The position numbers and the translations under genes were made by a program. A stretch of 55,630 nt of DNA from CAZUDO01 sp964618895 (GTDB taxonomy: Bacteria; Desulfobacterota; Binatia; DP-6), in contig CAZUDO010000039.1 of the NCBI GenBank assembly GCA_964618895.1, forward strand, positions 1 to 55,630, in the 5' to 3' direction. The notes under the pieces were generated by a model that worked only from the letters and a program-made list of their open reading frames with translations, had not been told where the DNA came from and did not search any database. Positions 50,088 to 55,630 of this stretch are shown piece by piece (the stretch's first letter is position 1; each line of letters begins with the position of its first letter).

Positions 50088-50777
50088 TCAAGACTCGCTT
50101 CCGCTCTTCTTGCCTGGCGCTTCCGCCGCAGGCGTCGCTCCCGCCTCTGGCGCCGCCCCCTCCGCAGGTGCCCCCTCTGCAGGCTCGCCAGCGGCTTTGG
50201 CCTCTTCCACCGTCGGGGGGACAACCGTGACTAGCGTTCGACCGGGGTCGCCGACTGCGACTATCCCCTCGGGGAGGGTCAGATCTCTCACATGAAACGC
50301 CTCGTGTATCCCCAAGGACGACACATCCACTTCGATGAACTCAGGTATCTCAGTCGGAAGACACTCCACTTCCACCTCACGCAAAACCGGCTGGAGAATG
50401 CCTCCCGCCACGACGCCAACGGCCTTTCCCGCAAAGCGTAGGGGGACAGACACCGTCAACCGCTCAGCGAGATCAACTTCATAGAAGTCGGCATGTAGCA
50501 CCTGCCCCGTGACGGGATGTCGCTGTACCTCCCGTAAGAGCACCATCTTGTCGTGCAGCTCAACATCGGTAACATCTGCGTGAACGAGGCGAATGAGGTG
50601 CGAACCCTCGAGACGCCCCAGGCGCTCCTCGAACTCGCGGTTTCGAACCGCCACCGTGACGGTCTGCCGCTTCGGTCCGTAGAACACCGCCGGGATGACT
50701 CCGGTCTTCCGCAGGCGCCGAGCACCGCCCTTGCCGTCAGACGTCCGCCGATCGATCGTGATCTCGACAGTCTCCAT
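50088..50777 (-). CDS. rplY: 50S ribosomal protein bL25 (Ctc form)
   Basis: The 229-residue product has the 5S-rRNA-binding L25 domain (residues 1 to about 95, with KTGVIPAVFYG and HADFYEVDL) and the CTC C-terminal beta domain (LRFAGKAVGVVAGG). It ends in a Glu/Ala/Pro tail. It is 10 bases downstream of prs. In many bacteria pth lies between this gene and rpsF. Here only 76 non-coding bases do. Confidence 0.94.
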   Translation of the reverse strand: METVEITIDRRTSDGKGGARRLRKTGVIPAVFYGPKRQTVTVAVRNREFEERLGRLEGSHLIRLVHADVTDVELHDKMVLLREVQRHPVTGQVLHADFYEVDLAERLTVSVPLRFAGKAVGVVAGGILQPVLREVEVECLPTEIPEFIEVDVSSLGIHEAFHVRDLTLPEGIVAVGDPGRTLVTVVPPTVEEAKAAGEPAEGAPAEGAAPEAGATPAAEAPGKKSGSES

Positions 50778-50787
50778 TGCCCTCGTC

Positions 50788-51732
50788 CTATATGAAGAGC
50801 GAACTGATGGAATCTTCCTCGTGCGTGCGTCGGACCGCCTCTCCGAGGAGGCGAGCTACCGAGAGAACGCGTATCTTGCTCAGCGCCGAAGCGTCCGGAC
50901 GGAGTGGAATCGTGTCCGTAACGATCAGCTCATGGATCACGGAGGCCGACAACCGTGACATCGCCGGCCCCGAGAGTACCGCATGGGTCGCACAGGCAAG
51001 AATGAGCGGAGCGCCCGCGGCCTTGACGGCCTCTGCCGCCGCACACAATGTGCCTGCCGTGTCGACCATGTCGTCGACAATGATGGCAACTCGCCCGTCG
51101 ACCTCACCGATGATTTGCATCTCGGCAACCTCGTTCGGGCGACCTCGACGCTTGTCAATGACCGCCAACCCGGCGTCGAGACGCTTAGCGAATGCTCGCG
51201 CCCGTTCGACGCCGCCGGCATCGGGCGACACTACCGTGATCCGATCCCGGGCCGCCCGCCCGCGTAGGTACTGGAGCAGGACGGGGGTGGCATAGACGTT
51301 GTCGACCGGGATGTTGAAGAATCCCTGTATCTGACCGGCGTGCAGATCGACCGTCAGCATTCGCGACGCACCCGCGGTCGTGATCAGGTCAGCGACCAGC
51401 TTTGCGGAGATCGGAACCCGTGGAGCAACCTTCCGATCCTGGCGGGCATACCCGTAGTAGGGCACCACAGCGGTAATTCGGTTCGCAGACGCCCGTTTCA
51501 AAGCATCGAGCATCAGGAGTAGCTCAAGCAGATGATCGTTGGTAGGCGTGCATGTGGACTGGATCACGAAGACATCGCCCCCTCGGACGTTCTCGGTGAT
51601 CTCTACTTGAACCTCACCGTCACTGAATCGGCCTACCTCAGCCTTTCCGAGGGGCACGCCAACGGCTTGGCAGATTGCCATCGCCAGTGCGCGATTCGAA
51701 CTTCCCGCGAATATCTTGATCTCGTCCTTCAC
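50788..51732 (-). CDS. prs: Ribose-phosphate pyrophosphokinase
   Basis: Prs converts ribose-5-phosphate and ATP to PRPP for purine, pyrimidine, His and Trp synthesis. The 314-residue product opens with KIFAGSSNRALA and has QSTCTPTNDHLLELLLMLD. The catalytic flexible loop YGYARQDRKVAPR is present, and the PRPP-binding loop is IIVDDMVDTAGTL. It starts 25 bases after the tRNA-Gln 3' end and shares its promoter. Confidence 0.97.
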   Translation of the reverse strand: MKDEIKIFAGSSNRALAMAICQAVGVPLGKAEVGRFSDGEVQVEITENVRGGDVFVIQSTCTPTNDHLLELLLMLDALKRASANRITAVVPYYGYARQDRKVAPRVPISAKLVADLITTAGASRMLTVDLHAGQIQGFFNIPVDNVYATPVLLQYLRGRAARDRITVVSPDAGGVERARAFAKRLDAGLAVIDKRRGRPNEVAEMQIIGEVDGRVAIIVDDMVDTAGTLCAAAEAVKAAGAPLILACATHAVLSGPAMSRLSASVIHELIVTDTIPLRPDASALSKIRVLSVARLLGEAVRRTHEEDSISSLFI

Positions 51733-51757
51733 AGCCGTGCCGTGCGCCTCCCGCGAA

Positions 51758-51829
51758 CTGGGCGGGAAGGAGTCGAACCTTCGCTCCCGGATCCAAAGTC
51801 CGGTGCCTTACCAGCTTGGCGACCGCCCA
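51758..51829 (-). tRNA. tRNA-Gln (TTG)
   Basis: A complete 72-base cloverleaf on the minus strand: acceptor TGGGCGG/CCGCCCA, anticodon stem CCGGA/TCCGG with loop CTTTGGA (anticodon TTG), T-arm GAAGG-TTCGACT-CCTTC, discriminator G. CCA is not encoded. It is co-oriented with prs. Confidence 0.95.
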
Positions 51830-51862
51830 AGGCTGACTGCTTCAGTCGCCGCGGAACGGCGA

Positions 51863-51891
51863 ATCGTATGAGGACCCAATGTTGATGTCAA
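51863..51891 (-). promoter_or_regulatory. Near-consensus sigma70 promoter for tRNA-Gln-prs
   Basis: On the minus strand TTGACA (51891-51886), exactly 17 bases, TACGAT (51868-51863). It is the best promoter match in the window, 34 bases before the mature tRNA 5' end. Confidence 0.75.
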
Positions 51892-52260
51892 ATGACCGTC
51901 GACAGAGGACATCCTACCGCGCAAGTGATCCGCGCCGGGTATTGGCTGCACCTGTAGGGTCGCCGCGCGCAGAGAGCCTCTCGATCGCCGGACCAGTCTG
52001 CCTACGCCCGCGGACCGGGGGTGGAACACTGCTGTCCCGGCTGCGCCCCGAGGCTGGTAGGCTGCAAAGTACACCGCCGGTAGGGGGATGGCACTGCGCC
52101 ATGCAAGCCCATCGCCCTCGCCGCGATGTAAGCGCATCCGGAGCCTGTCCGACGGGATCGGCTCGGGAAACGGGACGCCGCGGCGACCCTCGCCCTGCGA
52201 CCGGACGAGGCCCATCGTGGACCAACGCAGGCTTATGTGCTACCGGCGAAGGCCTTAGCC
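51892..52260. other. No gene recognised
   Basis: This 369-base stretch separates the divergent tRNA-Gln and tRNA-Arg transcripts. Open frames here run through one of the tRNAs and show no protein-like sequence. I see no tmRNA, RNase P or SRP RNA signature. Part of it should be the tRNA-Arg promoter, but no convincing -35/-10 pair was found. Confidence 0.5.
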
Positions 52261-52332
52261 GCCCTCGTGGTGAAATGGATATCACACAGGCCTCCGGAGC
52301 CTGGGGTAGAGGTTCGATTCCTCTCGGGGGCA
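52261..52332 (+). tRNA. tRNA-Arg (CCG)
   Basis: A 72-base cloverleaf: acceptor GCCCTCG/CGGGGGC (one G-T pair), anticodon stem CAGGC/GCCTG with loop CTCCGGA (anticodon CCG), T-arm AGAGG-TTCGATT-CCTCT, discriminator A, no encoded CCA. Confidence 0.95.
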
Positions 52333-52429
52333 CTGTGCAAGCGCTTGCCTTACGGGCCCGCTATTGTCTAGATTCGACCCACTGGATGTGACTCTGCCTG
52401 GCCGGGGTGGTCTGGCGGGAGGAGGGGTG

Positions 52430-52612
52430 ATGGAGCTTCCCAAGTGCCAGAAATGCAACAACGGGGTCCTGATCCCGCTTTCCGATTACGGACAGGAGGG
52501 CTCAGCGGTCATTTTCAAGGCGTGGGCCTGCACGAACCCCGAGTGCGGATTTTCCCTACGCGTCGACAAGGGCGAGGTCAGTTTCGGCAAGAAAATCGAT
52601 CACAAGCACTAA
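52430..52612 (+). CDS. Small zinc-ribbon-like protein (60 residues)
   Basis: The product begins MELPKCQKCNNGVL and carries two cysteine pairs, C6-x2-C9 and C34-x4-C39. This is consistent with one zinc ribbon, joined by a PLSDYGQEG loop and ending in a basic KKIDHKH tail. A very strong ribosome site (GGGAGGAGGGG) precedes ATG 52430, and a textbook terminator lies 22 bases after the stop, so it is a monocistronic gene. An upstream in-frame ATG would overlap sequence without coding character. No family name is recognised. Nucleic-acid or protein binding is a guess. Confidence 0.8.
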   Translation: MELPKCQKCNNGVLIPLSDYGQEGSAVIFKAWACTNPECGFSLRVDKGEVSFGKKIDHKH

Positions 52613-52634
52613 GAGCTGGCCGCGATTCTGTCCC

Positions 52635-52675
52635 AAGGGGAAGGTGGGGTCATCCCGCCTTCCCCTTTTCTTTTC
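52635..52675 (+). terminator. Rho-independent terminator of the zinc-ribbon gene
   Basis: A 14-bp stem (aaggggaagg at 52635-52644 with ccttcccctt at 52658-52667, extended inward by four pairs) and a 5-base loop, followed by TTTTCTTTT. Confidence 0.93.
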
Positions 52676-53116
52676 CGCTAAGTGGTGGACTCTGGGGCGG
52701 TCCCGGTTTCTCTGGCGTTGTGTCTTGATTCGGGTCGGACACCTGCTGACGTATCGCGGCGCGACTGCTCCGTCTCCCCGCTGGCTGGCGGTCCCCGGGC
52801 ATGCCCCGGGCGCACGTCGACCCTGCGCCCGGTGTTGGCGATCCCCGGGGAGGCGGCAATCCTTCTCGGATCACCCGAGGGCCTTCCTCTCCAGACGTGG
52901 GCGAGTGCGGCGCGGTCGCCTGGCTTGGCCAAGGGAACGACAGCCCGTTGCAGGCCATCACCACCACGAGCAAGCCCGACTCTCCGCAGCACGCTTACGC
53001 CCGAGCCCATAGCACCACCTCGCTCCCCGAAGGTTTCGGGAGGGCTTGGGGCACACTCTGGTCACAGTCGGTGCCCCGGGAGTTGCGACGAGCGGGCTAT
53101 CTGCCTGATTTCTAAG
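52676..53116. other. No gene recognised
   Basis: About 440 bases between the terminator and the minus-strand tRNA-Arg. Open frames here have low-complexity Pro/Arg/Ser composition and one runs into the tRNA. There are short GC-rich palindromic patches near 52793-52811 and 53024-53041, but nothing identifiable. Confidence 0.5.
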
Positions 53117-53190
53117 TGCGCCCGGCCCGATTCGAACGGGCGACCTGCAGGTTCGAAGCCTGACGCTCTATCCAGCTGAGCTACGGGCGC
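53117..53190 (-). tRNA. tRNA-Arg (TCG)
   Basis: A 74-base cloverleaf on the minus strand: acceptor GCGCCCG/CGGGCGC, D-arm GCTCAGCTGGATAGAGC, anticodon loop CTTCGAA (anticodon TCG), T-arm CCCG-TTCGAAT-CGGG, discriminator A, no encoded CCA. The outermost anticodon-stem pair is mismatched. Confidence 0.93.
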
Positions 53191-53215
53191 AGAGTGCGGA
53201 AGGACGCGGTATCAA

Positions 53216-53251
53216 AGGGGTTCGAGGGGTGCAAGGGGTGCAAGGGGCGGC
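53216..53251 (-). repeat. Four 9-bp tandem units upstream of tRNA-Arg (TCG)
   Basis: AGGGGTTCG, AGGGGTGCA, AGGGGTGCA and AGGGGCGGC follow in register at 53216, 53225, 53234 and 53243. Read in the tRNA direction, they give repeated TTGCACC, a -35-like box, ahead of a GATACC -10-like box near 53214-53209. It may be part of the tRNA promoter. Confidence 0.55.
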
Positions 53252-53295
53252 TCCGGAACGCCGACTGTGCCCAGATTGTGCCCGAGCCGCCAGCG

Positions 53296-54882
53296 TCAGT
53301 CGGCGACGAGCGTCATTGGAACGGCCACGAGCTGGTTCGTCATCGGCGGGCACCCCGAGGCGTACGTCGATCCAGACGATGGCGGTGTTGGTGACGTCGT
53401 TTGTGCACAGCGCAGCGTCGTCGAATCGCCGATGTTTGGGACTTTGCCCATCGTCAGGTAGTTCGAGTATGTCGAGAACGCTTGGTCGCCGGCGTAGACC
53501 CAGCACATCGTGTTCGTCGAATCGAGGCCGAGCCAGCCGCCGGGTCGGCTGCCGTCGTTGTTTACCGGCGTCGTTCGATTGTCCGCGGCGTGCGCGCCGA
53601 TTCCGTGGGCGCCATCCGCGCAGCCCATCAGGCTCATGCCGCGCTGCTGAAACAGCGAGTACGTGGGCGCGCCATTCGGCTCGTAGTAGACGCGGATGAT
53701 GTTCGCGAGCACGGTCGAATCGTCATAGGTATCAGCCGTTCCCGACGAGGTGTAGTACTGCGGCTTGCCGACGCCGCCGATCGACGAGAACACGTACGCA
53801 GGGAAGTAGGTGCCGAACGTCGGCGGCGTCCCGCCAGACGATGTGAGCTGCACTGTTTGCACGGCATCGATGACGACCGACAGCGAGACCGGCTGATCGG
53901 TGACGATGAGCGGAGTCGAAAAGAATTGCTGGAACGCCGTTCCCAGAGTCGCCGTCACCGGAACGAACGACGCACCACCCGCGGGTACCGTGCTCGAGAG
54001 CTTCGTCGGCACACTCGGATCGGTATACAGCCCATTCGTCGCGTCGGAGATCAGGACCTCGGGCGTCGGATCGACGAAGAGGTTCATGCTCGTGTACGTG
54101 CCCGGCGCGATCGAGAACGGGCAATCGAGCAATGGTGCCAATGTCGCAGCCGCGCGGTCATACGTGACGACACAGTCGGCGAGATCGGCGCCGGTCGAGT
54201 CTTGTTGCGTCGCGCCTGCGAAGTTGATGCGCGTGAGCTTGACCTTGACCTTGTCGGGCGAGACGTACCAGTTCCCGCTGGAGAGTCCTGCGGACGAGGG
54301 TCTGAACGCAGCCGCGGAGTGCGGAGTCGTCGCGCCCTGCAGGAGGTGTGCAGTCCCCGGCGTACCGCACTTCCGCGGCTGGCACACGAGGACGTACGTA
54401 TCCTTGTCGACGCGCGGCTTCGTGCCCTTGGGGGCCTTGCCCTGCGCCTTGATCTTCAGCTTGCCCGGTCGCTTCCTGTTCCCCCGGGTCCTTACCTGGA
54501 CGGTCTTGTCGACAAAGCTACCGCAGTTCTCCCCAATGAGGCCGGGCGGAGGGAGACTGCCTGGCTTGACGGAATCGAGGCTCAGGGGAGCCACACAGGG
54601 GGGGAGACCGGGCTGGTTCACGCAGAGCTGCACGCTGAAGGTGCAGGAGTCGTTGCATGCCCCGTCCTGGTCGCAGCTGGGGTCACCGTCCGTACAGGTC
54701 ACCGTCGAGGGTGCCGTGAACGCACCGCTGCCGCTGGCGTCGAGCACGACATAGCAATCGCTCTTCGCCTGACCCCCTCCGGGGACCGTCGTCCCGGCCG
54801 ATGCTGATGCCATGATCACGAGCGCAATGGCACTCAGCGTACACACCGCGACCCACACCCCCCGGCTCCTACCGTCCGCCAT
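53296..54882 (-). CDS. Secreted protein of unknown function with DGDPxCD Cys module
   Basis: The 528-residue product has a signal peptide (Arg-containing start, hydrophobic 9-28, cleavage near ASA-GT). A Cys module at about residues 63-96 (TDGDPSCDQDG, CTFSVQLCVN, LPPC) follows, then a basic KLKIKAQGKAP segment. The long C-terminal part (about 200-528) is rich in Ser, Thr and aromatic residues and resembles a beta-rich extracellular domain. Four late cysteines (about residues 430-515) could form bridges. No catalytic motif is recognised. Base composition in 53296-54200 is less GC-rich at third positions than the housekeeping genes, compatible with different ancestry. Confidence 0.78.
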   Translation of the reverse strand: MADGRSRGVWVAVCTLSAIALVIMASASAGTTVPGGGQAKSDCYVVLDASGSGAFTAPSTVTCTDGDPSCDQDGACNDSCTFSVQLCVNQPGLPPCVAPLSLDSVKPGSLPPPGLIGENCGSFVDKTVQVRTRGNRKRPGKLKIKAQGKAPKGTKPRVDKDTYVLVCQPRKCGTPGTAHLLQGATTPHSAAAFRPSSAGLSSGNWYVSPDKVKVKLTRINFAGATQQDSTGADLADCVVTYDRAAATLAPLLDCPFSIAPGTYTSMNLFVDPTPEVLISDATNGLYTDPSVPTKLSSTVPAGGASFVPVTATLGTAFQQFFSTPLIVTDQPVSLSVVIDAVQTVQLTSSGGTPPTFGTYFPAYVFSSIGGVGKPQYYTSSGTADTYDDSTVLANIIRVYYEPNGAPTYSLFQQRGMSLMGCADGAHGIGAHAADNRTTPVNNDGSRPGGWLGLDSTNTMCWVYAGDQAFSTYSNYLTMGKVPNIGDSTTLRCAQTTSPTPPSSGSTYASGCPPMTNQLVAVPMTLVAD

Positions 54883-54898
54883 CCATCACCCTGCTTTC

Positions 54899-55339
54899 TT
54901 AAGGCCTGCCATTGCTCACACGGCCAGTTCTATTTAGAGTCGGTAGCGCCACGGACAGCACGTGCTCCCGCATTTCGAGTTTCGGTAGAATCACGATCTC
55001 GGTTGCTGGGCTGTTCGGATTGGCCGTGCGAACCACCTCGACGCTCCCGAACAGCGATTAGCACGCTTGCGTAAGCGCCTGGCCCAGTGCGGGATGCATT
55101 TTGATCTGCGCTGCGTGACCGTAGAAGATTCGTTCGGCGGAATACTCCCGTGCCTCACACTGGTCGCCCACGACCAGGGCGGCTCTCAGCGGCAACATGG
55201 TCGCTGGTCGTTGACTCGGAGAAGCGAATCCGGGTTTCAAGCTCCCATGATACGTGCAGCCGCACAGGACGACAACGAACACGACGGCAACAACGGAGAC
55301 GCCCGCTTCGCTCACGATGCGGCGCAGGATTGGACCCAC
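54899..55339 (-). pseudogene. Lipoprotein gene interrupted by a nonsense codon
   Basis: From GTG 55339 the frame encodes a lipoprotein signal with lipobox VLCGC and the segment YHGSLKPGF, reaching an in-frame TAA at 55060-55058 after ALTQAC. The same frame then continues with convincing protein sequence (SLFGSVEVVRTANPNSP, then EIVILPKLEMREHVLSVALP) to TAA 54901-54899. One C-to-T change from CAA would explain the break. GTG 55384 is an alternative start. The intact ancestor was a ~147-residue periplasmic lipoprotein of unknown function. It ends 16 bases before the secreted-protein gene. Confidence 0.65.
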
Positions 55340-55489
55340 GGTGGAAGTATCGGCGGATGCATTCGCAGACTTGAGCGCGAGCACACGCGCAGCCTGCGAC
55401 GACTGAGCCGCTACCTTCCGACGGGCCCTCGATCCACATCCCCCTCAGCAGCCTCAACCTCTGACTGGATCCACGCCGTTACTATTTTC

Positions 55490-55630
55490 GGGTCTTCGCG
55501 GATTCGTGTGGGTGGGATTCCGGGGGATTTCATGGAATCGACCGGCCCTACAACGGGGGAAGCATCATCGTGAGCACCTTGAGCCGCAGGTACTCTTCGT
55601 CGCGTAGGCCGTACGCCCGACGCTGCACGA
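55490..55630 (-). mobile_element. End of an ISL3-like insertion sequence (cut by window edge)
   Basis: The probable terminal repeat begins GGGTCTTCGCGGATTC at 55490 on the plus strand, a motif reminiscent of ISL3-family ends. It is followed inward by the transposase C-terminus. The other end and the target duplication are outside the window. Confidence 0.5.
55548..55630 (-). CDS. Transposase C-terminal fragment (5' part beyond window)
   Basis: The minus-strand frame entering from the right edge reads QRRAYGLRDEEYLRLKVLT and ends TAG at 55550-55548. This AYG-x-RD-E-Y-x-R-L-K pattern is typical of DDE transposase C-termini of the ISL3 type, as I recall that family. Only 26 codons are visible, so intactness cannot be judged. 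Confidence 0.65.
   Translation of the reverse strand, partial: VQRRAYGLRDEEYLRLKVLTMMLPPL

Noticed and set aside
51532..51885. Plus-strand frame containing GVEPSLPDPKSGALPAW
   Set aside because: It is the antisense translation of tRNA-Gln plus the reverse of prs.
51892..52260. Possible tmRNA, RNase P or SRP RNA in the inter-tRNA gap
   Set aside because: None of the conserved sequence signatures of these RNAs could be found on either strand.
51914..52333. Minus-strand frame beginning PRGIEPLPQAPEACVIS
   Set aside because: The start is the antisense translation of tRNA-Arg (CCG). There is no other support.
52682..53179. Plus-strand frame ending in SNGRPAGSKPDALSS
   Set aside because: This ending is the translation of the antisense of a tRNA gene (tRNA-Arg TCG), a common false protein.

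Overview
This is a GC-rich bacterial chromosome segment of about 55.6 kb. It reads almost throughout as a dense chain of short-overlap genes. The gene order tilS-ftsH-folP-cdaA-cdaR-glmM-pdxJ-nnr-tsaE-lysC-cimA, followed by mnmA-rnc-era-der-guaBA, is the housekeeping order known from deltaproteobacterial lineages. Large secreted Cys-rich repeat proteins and no encoded CCA at tRNA ends fit an uncultured deltaproteobacterium-like group, perhaps Candidatus Binatia. That taxonomic placement is an inference from gene content and is not tested.

Layout. 1-3612: the 3' part of a giant secreted protein made of 28 disintegrin-like Cys repeats and a C-terminal beta-helix. 3721-24333: a near-continuous plus-strand operon for tRNA modification, membrane proteolysis, folate, c-di-AMP, cell-wall sugar, vitamin B6, NAD(P)H repair, aspartate and isoleucine pathways, sulfur transfer, RNase III and two ribosome GTPases. 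A secreted sedolisin protease (19741-21972) sits between rnc and era, and an unrecognised 53-codon reading frame sits between mnmA and rnc. 24426-27597: guaBA with its own leader. 27598-28188: a decayed gene fragment and the dnaE promoter. 28189-34950: dnaE-hflX-pgsA-DUF1499-inositol phosphatase. 35027-38392: an oligopeptide-type ABC importer without ATPase genes. 38545-42255: a MoxR ATPase/VWA pair, a bifunctional-nuclease protein and a membrane TPR protein.

42449-47693 holds two divergent pairs. On the minus strand is a methyltransferase fused to a P-loop kinase-like domain, with an alkaline-phosphatase-superfamily enzyme. On the plus strand are two glycosyltransferases. This may be a surface-glycan locus. 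47697-51829 (minus) is tRNA-Gln-prs-rplY-rpsF-rpsR-rplI-dgt, driven by a near-consensus promoter. The remainder has two tRNA-Arg genes, a 60-residue zinc-ribbon protein with a textbook terminator, a secreted Cys-module protein, a lipoprotein gene broken by a nonsense codon, and the end of an ISL3-like insertion sequence cut by the window edge.

The observations I rate highest are the bacterial disintegrin-like repeat array, the sedolisin inserted between rnc and era, the Cys module shared by the sedolisin tail and the 53296-54882 protein, the methyltransferase-kinase fusion, and the coupled 53-codon frame. No CRISPR array, rRNA, prophage or obvious defence system was seen.
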